In this document: piece by piece, positions 10,903 to 22,200 of the stretch
Layout: each line of letters begins with the position of its first letter
Position numbering within the stretch: the stretch's first letter is position 1
From: Quercus robur
Taxonomy: Eukaryota; Streptophyta; Magnoliopsida; Fagales; Fagaceae
Assembly: GCF_932294415.1 (NCBI RefSeq)
Contig: NC_065539.1
Span: 48,937,501-49,001,500, forward strand
Length of the DNA: 64,000 bases
Direction: 5' to 3'
Translations under genes and position numbers: made by a program
Notes under the pieces: generated by a model
The model's input: only the letters and a program-made list of their open reading frames with translations
Told to the model about the DNA's origin: nothing
Databases searched by the model: none

Positions 10903-12177
10903 AAAATGGTTCGATAACATTCAAAAGAGTGCAACTAATGCACTAGGAAAGAATGAGTAGAGGAAAACAAAAAATCACATTAGTAGAAGAAAAAAAATGA
11001 CATGTCAATTAGGAGAGTAAAAGAGAATTTATAGCTAACCTCAAAATTTTGGAACTAAGACTTTGTTTGTTTGTTATTGTTGTCGTTTATGTAAAAAGAT
11101 GCATGAATAGAATTTATTAAACAAAATTCATTCCACGACTCTTTTCCAAGAACTGGACCATGAAACAATAAGGTTGGACTCTGCATACTGGTAGCTGAGC
11201 CTCGTTGCTAGTAGATATCAGTCTATTTTTTCAGGTTAGGCCACCATGGTTCAAAACTTCAAATTCTTTATCTTTTTTGACACTCGCACTCGGTCAAAAA
11301 ATATATATATCATCTGACACGCATGCTTAACACAAGGCTAATTCTAAAGAAAACAAACAATTAGCAGATTAATTTTGGCACGACTTTGAATTAACAATTT
11401 GAGTCATTTTTTGGTGTGATGAAGTTCTTCGAACACAGCATGAAGTTCATATTTCCTCTCTTATTTTTGTGAATAGAAAAGTACAAAACACCTATTTCTT
11501 CTTATCCGATTGATGAACACTTCATACATCAAGGTCAAGCACCATTATTTGACCAGGAAAACAATTAAAGAAATACAGCATTCTGTAAAGAGAACAAACT
11601 GTCCTCACCGAGTTGCACCTATTAGAGATACAATTAAAATGTATATAAATTTTTCAAACAATCCTTGAAGTATAAATCCAAGCTTATAATTAATGAAAAT
11701 ATTAACATCAAGCACTATTAAAAAAAGTCTTTAGATTAAGATAATGTCATATATGTACCAATAAGCACGGCCAAGATATCAATATCTTTTAAATTTAATA
11801 CATTTTTTGTTAGTTATAAACAAGATATTATAGGTTTTCCCACAGGATTCATCAAAGCATATGCTTGTACTAAACTTTTGACTAGTTCAATATAAAAAAA
11901 AAATAAATAAAAAAAATAAAAAAAAATCAAATGCTTTTGGGTCCTACAGGATTTGTTACAACACCAAATAAATAAAATAATAACGATTTTATTATTATTT
12001 TTGAAAAAAACCCTTGCCAACCGAAGCTTTTTGGAGTATGTTTGGAAGTACAGTATGCTGATCTTGAAAGCTTGGATTAGGATTGAAGCTCAACCTTTCG
12101 AAAAGTAAAAGGCTAAAAGCAATAGCAGCCAACTCTTTTCAATTTTACGTACAAGCAAGGCTCTCTATCTTGCTCTC
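10903..12177. other. intergenic DNA upstream of the DMP gene
   Basis: AT-rich and without recognisable genes or transposon ends. The last few hundred bases are the presumptive promoter region of the DMP gene. Confidence 0.5.
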
Positions 12178-12185
12178 TATAAATA
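12178..12185 (+). promoter_or_regulatory. probable TATA box of the DMP gene
   Basis: TATAAATA follows a CTCTCTATCTTGCTCTC pyrimidine-rich stretch and lies 110 bases before the ATG. Transcription would be expected to start near 12210, giving a short leader of about 85 bases. Confidence 0.6.
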
Positions 12186-12294
12186 CCTAAAACTTATTTA
12201 CTATACTTGCAAGCTAGCTCCATAACACAAAATCAAACACACTTAAACTTAATATCCAATAATATTATCCCACACCAAAAACTTCAATTCCCAA

Positions 12295-12933
12295 ATGGGT
12301 GCCTCAAAGTCCAAGCAAACCACTCAGTCGTCGTCGTCGTCGTCGTCGTCGTCATCGTCTCTGACAACAATCAAAGACAAAACATTATCAGGGCTAGGCA
12401 ACCTCATTAGGGTCCTCCCAACTGGTACAGTCTTCTTGTACCAATTCCTCAGCCCTGTCCTATCCAACAATGGCGACTGTGCTACAACCATCTACAAGTA
12501 CCTAACCGCCATTCTTGTAGCTGTGTGCGGCTTTTCTTGCTTCTTTTCTTCATTCACTGATAGTTACGTTGGAGATGATAAGAAAACTCATTATGGGGTT
12601 GCAACATTGAAGGGTCTTTGGCCCTCGGCGGACTCTAAGAACGTGGACTTGTCGGCTTATAAGCTTCGGATTGGGGACTTTGTCCATGCCTTCTTTGCAC
12701 TGTTTGTGTTTGGGGTTCTTGTGCTTTTGGATCAGAAAACTGTGAATTGCTTCTATCCCTTGTCTGATTCCACTGAGGAGACTTTGCTCAAGGTGCTTCC
12801 TCCTATTGTTGGTGCAATTTCTGGTGTGGTTTTCACGGTGTTCCCAAACAAGCGCCATGGAATTGGTTACCCTTCAAGTACTGATACTTCACAGACCTCC
12901 AAGTCTACCTCCTCGTCCTCGACTACAGTCTAA
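12295..12933 (+). CDS. DMP (DUF679) membrane protein
   Basis: This is a single exon of 212 residues, the usual size and structure for plant DUF679 membrane proteins. These are four-helix proteins of the ER, tonoplast or plasma membrane linked to membrane remodelling, senescence and, for some members, gamete fusion. Residues 23-40 precede the hallmark segment [15 protein letters not shown] (41-55, helix 1). Helix 2 is about 69-87 ([17 protein letters not shown]), followed by a soluble loop with [10 protein letters not shown] (101-110). Helix 3 is about 127-146 and helix 4 about 166-183, ending in [11 protein letters not shown]. The N-terminus holds an 11-serine run (12-22) encoded by a (TCG)n microsatellite (12328-12360), and the C-terminus is again Ser/Thr-rich (192-211). 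Composition suggests a DMP1/DMP2-like member rather than the gamete-fusion DMP8/9 type, but that needs a phylogeny. The overlapping frames at 12207, 12550 and 12806 are shadows. Confidence 0.95.
   Translation: MGASKSKQTTQSSSSSSSSSSSLTTIKDKTLSGLGNLIRVLPTGTVFLYQFLSPVLSNNGDCATTIYKYLTAILVAVCGFSCFFSSFTDSYVGDDKKTHYGVATLKGLWPSADSKNVDLSAYKLRIGDFVHAFFALFVFGVLVLLDQKTVNCFYPLSDSTEETLLKVLPPIVGAISGVVFTVFPNKRHGIGYPSSTDTSQTSKSTSSSSTTV
12328..12360 (+). repeat. coding (TCG)n microsatellite in the DMP gene
   Basis: Uninterrupted TCG triplets turn into TCATCGTCT at the 3' end. They encode the N-terminal polyserine tract and are in frame, so length changes would alter only serine number. Confidence 0.9.
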
Positions 12934-14603
12934 GAATTTAGCCTTGGATGAGAGTGTGTCATTGCATCATATGTTTGTTTATTTATGTTTCCTTGTTTTA
13001 AAGGTTTGAAATATGTTTGATGACCGTCAATTGTTGTAACTTATATTGTAATAATTTATTCTTTTGAACAATCTGTTCTGGTTGAATAACTTGGATTCAT
13101 GAAAGGGTTTGAGTCTCAAAAAGCAGAATTGGGTATTTCCATTTATGTCCAGTGCAATTGAGTCTTACGTACATACAATCAATGATTGATTGAGAAAGAA
13201 AAGGGTTTTGACACACGTATGTGCTTCTCAAGAGAAGAAAGGGTAGTGGATGCATGCCCATCCTTTTGAACATAGGTCAAGTCTCTATGATACATGAATA
13301 AGTTTAATCCTTTATTTATTTATATTTTTTTTATGATAGCATGCACTGGGATTGATTTGCATGAAAAATTCTATGGTAACTTAACCTTTGTTTTTTTTCT
13401 TTTTACATAGAAATTAGACAGGTTAATGAATGTTATGAAGCAATATTTAAAGTGTTTTTGTGTTGAATAAAAAACTTAGGTTTGAATTAGTGTTTTAATC
13501 TGATGGTAATAAAATGTAATCATTATAGAGTAGATTTTATAAAGTTGAAATCTATAGTGTGTGTATATAAATATATAATGTAATTAATTTCTATGATAAA
13601 TATTCTTGTAAACTTAAATGACTTGGCATGTAAATTTGTTTTGGGCTGCAAAGGTTAATTTCCTTATAACCTACAGAAAATTTTGGATATGAATTGACCT
13701 ATATATTTCTGATTCACCGTATGGCATCAGTGATATGTAAGGATTTGAAGTAAAAGTTCCAATTTATACAATTCAATGTTATTGTGCCGTATTAAATTCT
13801 TTGATTAAAAGTCTATTATTACCTAATATGGAGGTGTTTAATTCGTTTGCTTTGCGTTTACTTTCCAAAAGTGAGAAAACATAATTGCATTGGGAGACGT
13901 AACTCAACTTGTAATAATCAACCATCCTAGCTTGCCTAATTCAGAAGATGCCGCTAAAGAGATTTATCTCATTAGTCATTAGCAATTGCAAACAAAAAAT
14001 TAATTCTGCCCAGAATTCTCATGAATATTATAGATAAAGAGATTTCGACAAAAACTTTAGAGTAGTTTGAGAAAGCGATGTGGCGCGAGCTCCGATGGCA
14101 TCTCAGTTCTTTGCCCCCATCTCTACAAGTTGGGTTTTTATAATTTGCACAACAAAGTTGGGTTTTAATTTTCTAATTATATGATTTCTAATTTTCGTAT
14201 TAGAGTTTTAATGAGAGTATATATATAGTTGTGGTTATTATTGGAGTGTTTAACAAATAAATAATGACTTTTATATGTTCTTACTGAATTTAATCTCACA
14301 ACAAATAGTATTTTATATAAATGTAGGTAGGTTAAATGATCTTAATGGTGTCTTTTATGTTGCCTCATATATGTAGTTTGAGTCCCATCATCCCCTTCCT
14401 CATTGTCTATGTATAAATAATAATTAGGAAAAAATTTAGGTACAGTACTTTGGGTGTTGTTCCTTAAGTTCATTTCTTAAAATTCAGTCACGTGATTACT
14501 TAACTAAAAAATACATTTCCATCTCATGAGGAAAAATCTATATTAGAGAATCTTAAAAGGGAAACCTAAAGAATAACATCTAAGTACTGTACCTAAGTCT
14601 TGC
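12934..14603. other. 3' flank of the DMP gene and AT-rich intergenic DNA
   Basis: The first 150 bases include T-rich and TTGTAA-type motifs suited to a plant 3' UTR. No further gene is seen. Confidence 0.5.
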
Positions 14604-14608
14604 TCTAA

Positions 14609-14639
<31 letters not shown>
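14604..14639. repeat. (TA)n microsatellite at the left border of the fold-back element
   Basis: A TA run immediately precedes the left end of the fold-back element. An equivalent TA run follows the right end at 39398-39421, suggesting that the element family targets TA repeats. Confidence 0.85.
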
Positions 14640-14643
<4 letters not shown>

Positions 14644-14844
14644 TGAGTTCAAGTTACACCTGGTGTAACTTTAAAGAGTTACACATTTTTTAAACCATTG
14701 GATATAAGTAGATCCAACGGTTAAAAGAAAACTATAATTGTTAGAAATATTCTGATTAGAATCTAATTAATTACTCTCATTTATTATCTTTTAAAATTAT
14801 CTCTAAATCCAAAAAAAGTTGGACTTCTAACTTTTTGTCTCATT

Positions 14845-14851
<7 letters not shown>

Positions 14852-14911
<60 letters not shown>
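14852..14911. repeat. (CT)n microsatellite in the left arm
   Basis: About 30 CT units. The inverted arm carries only a short, interrupted GA tract at about 38310-38370, so the left tract expanded after the element formed. Confidence 0.9.
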
Positions 14912-14915
<4 letters not shown>

Positions 14916-15051
14916 CACAGGTTGTCGACATAGAAAAAAAAAAGAAAAAACCAAAATGGCGTACAAAGATTATAAAGCATACAAGTAGCAATTGATGAAG
15001 GTTCGCACGTGTTGCTCTGTTGTAGAGCCCGTGGACATATTCATAAAAAAC

Positions 15052-15961
15052 TGTTAGGTTCTAAATGTTTAGAACAATTGGAAAATCGTGAACACAAACT
15101 TGTCTATATATAGATCTTAGAGTCTATATGTATTATTAAACAATGCTCAAGGTGATACAAGTTAAGATCCAAGAACAAGCAAGCTGCAGAAAAGAGAATT
15201 CAAAATTTTCCTGGTTCGATTGATCAAAGAACAGGCTCGACCGATCGAGAGTCGTATTTGTAGAATTTGAATTAAGCCCAAACAGCAGTTCAAACCTATT
15301 AAGGATTAGGGTTTCAGATCTAATTCTTCTTGTATATAAAGGAAACCCTAATCATATTTTTATGAGACTTTTCAGAGAGAGAAGAGTGTGCCTCTTTTGT
15401 AGATCTAGGGTTTCTACCCAAAAAGCTCTCTCATGTCTTCTACCGGTGTTATTCCTTGAAGAATCTCAAAATCCGGTGTTGTAGAAGTTGCTATCTTCCC
15501 TAGTCATCAAAGGTGCTGATGATCTAAACTTTCAAGGGTGGTCTTGGAGTCACAAACAAGAGAGTTTGTATTTTTTATCACAAGTGTGGGTGCTTGTGTT
15601 GCAAAGGCTTAGGAAAAAAGTAGTCCGTGAACTCAAAGCTATCATGGGGTCGTGGTAGTAAGTTTTCTACTTGAGGTAGCAATAAAATTTTAGTGGTCTA
15701 AGTTCTATTGTACAAACTTCAATTCTTTTATAGTGATTTTTCTTTTTACCTTGAGGATAGTTTGGTTAAATCCTCCCCAAGTTTTTTACCGGTTTGGTTT
15801 TCCTAGATTCTCATATCATTGTATTCTTTATTTTCCACTACTTTGCATTATATGTTTGTTTTGTTTTAACCTAGATCTAAATAATAAACCTAAGTATTCA
15901 CTTGGTTAATTAATTAATTAGGTTAAACAATCTAGTTTATACAGGGATCTAAAAACGTACA
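15052..15961 (+). repeat. 5' LTR of the decayed copia-type element, 910 bp
   Basis: Begins TGTTAGGTTC and ends AAAACGTACA. Its final 290 bases (from GAGGTAGCAATA at about 15674) are repeated at 36939-37218. It carries a palindrome-rich patch with GATTGATC and GACCGATCGAGAG near 15216-15252. Confidence 0.85.
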
Positions 15962-15963
15962 AG

Positions 15964-15975
15964 TGGTATCAGAGT
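15964..15975 (+). promoter_or_regulatory. primer binding site
   Basis: TGGTATCAGAGT starts two bases after the LTR and matches the initiator-methionine tRNA type used by plant copia elements (TGGTATCAGAGC) except for the last base. Confidence 0.85.
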
Positions 15976-16033
15976 AGGTTAGCTCTTGATTTAGGTTATT
16001 ATACCTAGAGTTGATCATTGATCTCTGTTATCA

Positions 16034-16935
16034 TGGATAATTTGAAGTGTCTTTCTGCTTATGTATGTGATAATTTGAATAAAGAAGATACTATTGCTTC
16101 TATTGATCTTATTGATGCTTGTGAAACTCTTCGTAAGAAATTATCTAAATTGTTGAAAATTGCTAAGAAATTCAAAGAAGAGTTAAAATTGGCTAATCTT
16201 GAAAAAGAGGAATTGGTTGTTAGGTTAGATGAATCTAATAAAAAGAATGAATTTTTGAAAAATCAAATTTCCTCTCAAGATGAGAAAATGAAAAACTTAG
16301 AATAAGAGTTAGTTGAATCTAAAGCTAAAATTGAAAATTTGACTAATACCAAGCTTGCTATTAATAACAGAAGTGTTTTTATTTCTTTTAAGCTTACAAC
16401 TGAGAAAGTTTATATCCCTCATTTCAAGAGGAATAATAAAGAAAAAGGTTTATTTTGATAAGTTAGACAAAGGTAAAAGTTCTGATGTAGACGCTGAAGT
16501 TTTTAAACTTATGTCTAAACCTACTGTTAGAGAGCATAATAAATCTGTTTTTGTGCCTACTTGTCACCTTTCTAGTGTTGTTGGTTATATTAGACCAAAT
16601 TGTTCTTTGTTGAGGCAAAAATCATAATTCGAGACTAGATTTGTCGTTAGGAATACTGATGTTCCTAAATTTGTTCTTGTTTGTCACTTTTGTGGTGTCT
16701 CCGGTCACATTCGTCCTAATTATCATAAATTAAAATTTAAGCATTCTATATTTCAATCTAGGATATGTGATGATATTTCTCCTGCCATAAGTCCATATAA
16801 ATTGTTTCATATTCTTTTGAAAAATTTAAACTTGTTGGCTTGTGAAAGGAGAAGATTGGTATAATTTCTCAAATACACTCTGCTTCTCATGGATTTTCAC
16901 CTACAAAGTTGAAGACTCGTGCTATATGGGTGAGA
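16034..16935 (+). pseudogene. gag remnant of the decayed copia-type element
   Basis: An open segment from 16034 to 16305 encodes a Lys/Glu-rich coiled coil that corresponds to the coiled-coil middle of Gag in the intact sister element. The UBN2-like N-terminal half is absent, so a deletion fused the leader to mid-gag. After a stop at 16303-16305 homology continues with frame breaks. A degenerate copy of the zinc knuckle (CHLSSVVGYIRPNC, about 16560) is followed by CHFCGVSGHIRPNY (about 16687-16728), where the last cysteine is tyrosine. The end TRAIWVRKDSLR then a stop (about 16918-16953) parallels VVWVKRGTHA at the end of the intact Gag. It is non-functional. Confidence 0.7.
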
Positions 16936-16953
16936 AAAGATTCTTTAAGGTGA

Positions 16954-18886
16954 GTGTTGTTTATTTGTCCTTGATTTAACTCTTTCAATTAATTGTGGAC
17001 ATGTTTTCTTTTAGTTTTTGGTTGTTTTATTTTCTTAGGTTGCTTTGTTTTTTTTTTTTTTTTTTTGAAAAAAAAAAATCCAAAAACATTGAAAAATTTC
17101 AAGACAAAAATATTTTATTTTGTGTCTTGTTTTATTTGTTTTGAGGATTACATGAGTTATAATATCTCACTTGATTTAGAACATGCTTGATATTGTGGAG
17201 AAACTTGAATAGTATGTGTTATATAAGTATTAAGCTATTTATGATTTTGTATGAGTATGTACTAGTTTGTACATGTACTCATGGGTTAATTAAGAAATTG
17301 ATATTTCTTGTTTGTGGACCCTCTATAGCTTAGTTTAGCACTACCATACATAGCTTTGCATTGTTCATTTAACATAATATGTGCTTTTTGTTTTTGGTCA
17401 TAAATTTTTTTTTTTTCTAAAATGTTTTTGTGTTTTATATTATATACCTTGGATTTGTAATCAAGGTTGGTCATTTTTTCTTTACATAACATGCCTTGTG
17501 TACCTTGTTTAGCTTGGATGAGCTTATTTTTAATGAATTTTGCTAGTTTTAGCTATGTAGTGCATGTTATGTGGGAGTTGTTTATAGTTTTTGATCACAT
17601 GATCTTGATGTTGAAGTCACATACTTTTGATTGTTAGAAGTTAGGACTAGAATCTAATGAGAAAGACATAAATAACCATCTCACCACTGTTTACTAGCCA
17701 ATCATGAACACCGTAATGCATATCATAAGATTTAGTACTCGAGAAAGTGTAACACATGCATAAAAAGAACATAAGGTGTAGTTTCGGATTAATGATAAAA
17801 ATTGGTTTGTACATTATTCGGCAATAATAAATTCACAATGAAATAAAATTTGTGTGTTCATTATCTGGCTAATCTAATAATTTCACATTGAAATAAAATT
17901 GGTGTGTACATTATAAGGCAAAACAAAAAACTTACATGATTGCAAGCTTGTTTTCTAGGAGATGTGAGAGTTATATGACGTAAATCATTGTGTGATAGTC
18001 TCTTTCAAACTTATGTGATAAATATTGTAGAAATTGTGATTGATTACTATCTACATATCACCTCACATGTATCTTATGATGTTACTAGTTGCACACACTT
18101 CACAAATTATTCTTTTCTAAGCTTTGTACATGAAATTGTGTGTGAATCTAGTTTGGCCATCCAAGATTATATTTTCTATGGTGTTTGATGCAAAATATGT
18201 TTAAGGGTTGGCAAAAATTGTGTTTTTGATGATTAAAAACCTTGTTTTGAAGTTATGGGTTGAAAACTCATGTTTTTTGAAAAATATTTAAACCCAGTCT
18301 CATGCATTTCATTCATGAAATTACCCAAGTTGAGTTGTTTCTGCATAATCTTCTGCAGTTTTTCAAAAAATTCAAATTTTCAGAATTTCGATCAATCGAA
18401 TGTGTTTTTTGACCAATTGAAAATCCCTTGATTTTTAATCATGACTTTTTGCCTAACTTGATTGGTATTCGATTGATGCTCGATCGATCGAAACTGGAAA
18501 ATTGTCAGTTTTTAGATTTTTGACCAATTTTTTTCATGCATCATTTATGTTTAGGATTCACATACATTGCATTATTTTTTGTATCCATCTTGTAGTTTTG
18601 CAATCATATCTCTCATTGTTTTCTCACATAACATGCATACACTTTGCTAAATTGGGTACTCAACTTGATCTAAAAATTGATTGATTAATTTTTGAGTCCT
18701 ATGTACATTTTAGTATATGCTGTTTTTTTATGTGTGAATTGAAGAAATTTTTTTTGAGATATGATGGATAATAAGTGTTCAAATATTTTCTCTACTTGAT
18801 TTGAATTCAAAAGATCATTTGTTTATGGGTCACATACTGTCAAGCCTACATACATTGAAAGAAAGAATATATTTTTTCATGTGTAT
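16954..18886 (+). other. internal spacer of the decayed copia-type element
   Basis: T-rich non-coding DNA equivalent to the Gag-ORF2 spacer of the intact element. At 18384-18492 it contains clustered ATTGATC/CGATCGATCG motifs like those in its LTR. No ORF2 survives; the CACTA insertion at 18887 falls where it would lie. Confidence 0.6.
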
Positions 18887-18899
18887 CACTACAAGAAAT

Positions 18900-19255
18900 C
18901 TGAGCTGTTGCAGCGGGCCTATTGCGGCGCATTTTTGGCCCGCCGCTGTAGATGAGATCTATTGCGGCGTTCTACATGACCGCCGCAATAGCTCTAGTAT
19001 TTTGCGGCGTACTATAGCGGTGGGCCAATGACCCGCTGCAATAGACTTGTTTTAGCGGCATTCAGCTTACATATAGCGGCGGGTCATTGACCCGCCGCAA
19101 TAGCTCAAATATTTTGCGGCGTACTATAGCGGTGGACCAATGACCCGCCACAATAAACCTGTTTTAGCGGCATTAAGCCTAGATATAGCGGCGGGTCAAT
19201 GACCCGCCGCAATATGTACTCCTTTTTGCAGCGGGTTGGACCGCCACAATAGACA
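18900..19255. repeat. left subterminal GCGGCGGG repeat zone of the CACTA
   Basis: Repeated units of the form ATAGCGGCGGGTCAT-TGACCCGCCGCAATA, some mutated at CpG (for example GCGGTGGGCC and CCCGCTGC), arranged as short inverted pairs. This fits a CACTA transposase-binding region that has partly decayed through CpG transitions. Confidence 0.9.
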
Positions 19256-19291
19256 TTTAAATTTCAATCTATTTTTTCGTCTTCCCACTTG

Positions 19292-22200
19292 AAGATCAAA
19301 AAGTAAATTATACCCGATTGACATGAAAATTGACACGTATATTAAGAACATATAGAAAATGTGATCCAACGATTGGATTTTCAAAATTTGAATTCAACAA
19401 TAAGTTATTGGTTTGTGTAACATTTTTTAGAGTTACATCAAGTGTAACTTGAACCCAATCTTATATTTCTTAATTCGATGTGAATTTTGACAAATCTACC
19501 GTTAGATTACATTATCTTCATATATTTTTCATGCTTACAAAATTTCAAGGTGATCAAAGATTAATAGCTATGTCATCCATTAATTGTTTAAATTCAAGTT
19601 TTCGTAGTTTAAAATAACGCATAAAAGATGAGTTTAAAGATCAAAGGGTAAATTACATCCGATTGGCAAGACAATTGGCATGCATGTTAAACACATATAT
19701 AAAATGTGATCCAACGGTTGGATTTTCAAAATATGAATTCAACAATAAGTTATTAGTTTGTGCGATATTTTTTAGAGTTACATCAAGTGTAACTTGAACC
19801 CAATCTTATATTTCTTAATTCGATGTGAATTTTAACAAATCTACCGATAGATTACATTATACTCATATATTTTTCATGCTTAAAAAATTTCAAGGTGATC
19901 AAAGATTAATAGCTATGTCATCAATCAATTGTTTTAATTCAAGTTTTCGTAATTTAAAATAACGCATAAAAGATGAATTTAAAGATCAAAGGGTAAATTA
20001 CATCCGATTGGCATGAAAATTGGCATGCACGTTAAGAACATTTAGAAAATGTGATCCAACGGTTGGATTTTCAAAATATGAATTCAAAAATAAGTTATTA
20101 GTTTGTGTGACATTTTTTAGAGTTACATCAAGTGTAACTTGAGCCCAATCTTATATTTCTTAATTCGATGTGAATTTTGGCAAATCTACCGTTAGATTAC
20201 TTTATCTTCATATATTTTTCATGCTTACAAAATTTCAAGGTGATCAAAAATTAATAGCTATGTCATCAATCAATTGTTTTAATTCAAGTTTTCGTAATTT
20301 AAAATAACGCATAAAAGATGAGTTTAGAGATCAAAGGGTAAATTACATCCGATTGGCAAGAAAATTGGCATGCATGTTAAAAACATATAGAAAATGTGAT
20401 CCAACGGTTGGATTTTCAAAATATGAATTCAACAATAAGTTATTAGTTTGTGTGACATTTTTTTGAGTTACATCAAGTGTAACTTGAACCCAATCTTATA
20501 TTTCTTAATTCGATGTGAATTTTGACAAATTTACTGTTAGATTACATTATCTTCATATATTTTTCATTCTTACAAAATTTCAAGGTGATCAAAAATTAAT
20601 AGCTATGTCATCAATAAATTGTTTAAATTCAAGTTTTCGTAGTTTAAAATAACGCATAAAGGATGAGTTTAAAGATCAAAGGGTAAATTACATCCGATTG
20701 GCATGAAAATTGACATGCACGTTAAGAACATATAGAAAATGTGATCCAACGGTTGGATTTTCAAAATATGAATTCAACAATAAGTTATTAGTTTGTGTGA
20801 CATTTTTTAGAGTTACATCAAGTGTAACTTGAACCCAATCTTATATTTCTTAATTCGATGTGAATTTTGACAAATTTACCGTTAGATTACATTATCTTCA
20901 TATATTTTTCATGCTTACAAAATTTCAAGGTGATCAAAAATTAATAGCTATGTCATCAATCAATTGTTTAAATTCAAGTTTTCGTAGTATAAAATAACGC
21001 ATAAAAGACGAGTTTAAAGATCAAAGGGTAAATTACATCCGATTGGCATGAAAATTGACATGCACGTTAAGAACATATAAAAAATGTGATCCAACGGTTG
21101 GATTTTCAAAATATGAATTCAACAATAAGTTATTAGTTTGTGTGACAATTTTTAGAGTTACATCAAGTGTAACTTGAGCCCAATCTTATATTTCTTAATT
21201 CGATGTGAATTTTGACAAATCTACCGTTAGATTACTTTATCTTCATATATTTTTCATGCTTACAAAATTTCAAGGTGATCAAAAATTAATACCTATGTCA
21301 TCAATCAATTTTTTTAATTCAAGTTTTCGTAATTTAAAATAACGCATAAAAGATGAGTTTAAAGATCAAAGGGTAAATTACATCCGATTGGCAAGAAAAT
21401 TGGCATGCATGTTAAAAACATATAGAAAATGTGATCCAACGGTTGGATTTTCAAAATATGAATTCAACAAAAAGTTATTAGTTTGTGTGACATTTTTTAG
21501 AGTTACATCAAGTGTAACTTGAACCCAATCTTATATTTCTTAATTCGATGTGAATTTTGACAAATTTACTGTTAGATTACATTATCTTCATATATTTTTC
21601 ATTCTTACAAAATTTCAAGGTGATCAAAAATTAATAGCTATGTCATCAATAAATTGTTTAAATTCAAGTTTTCGTAGTTTAAAATAACGCATAAAAGATG
21701 AGTTTAAAGATCAAAGGGTAAATTACATCCGATTGGCATGAAAATTGACATGCACGTTAAGAACATATAGAAAATGTGATCCAACGGTTGGATTTTCAAA
21801 ATATGAATTCAACAATAAGTTATTAGTTTGTGTGACATTTTTTAGAGTTACATCAAGTGTAACTTGAACCCAATCTTATATTTCTTAATTCGATGTGAAT
21901 TTTGACAAATTTACCGTTAGATTACATTATCTTCATATATTTTTCATGCTTACAAAATTTCAAGGTGATCAAAAATTAATAGCTATGTCATCAATCAATT
22001 GTTTAAATTCAAGTTTTCGTAGTTTAAAATAACGCATAAAAGATGAGTTTAAAGATCAAAGGGTAAATTACATCCGATTGGCATGAAAATTGACATGCAC
22101 GTTAAGAACATATAGAAAATGTGATCCAACGGTTGGATTTTCAAAATATGAATTCAACAATAAGTTATTAGTTTGTGTGACATTTTTTAGAGTTACATCA

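Noticed and set aside
12207..13009. Three extra frames overlapping the DMP gene
   Set aside because: They overlap the DUF679 frame out of phase or antisense and have no membrane-protein or other family features.
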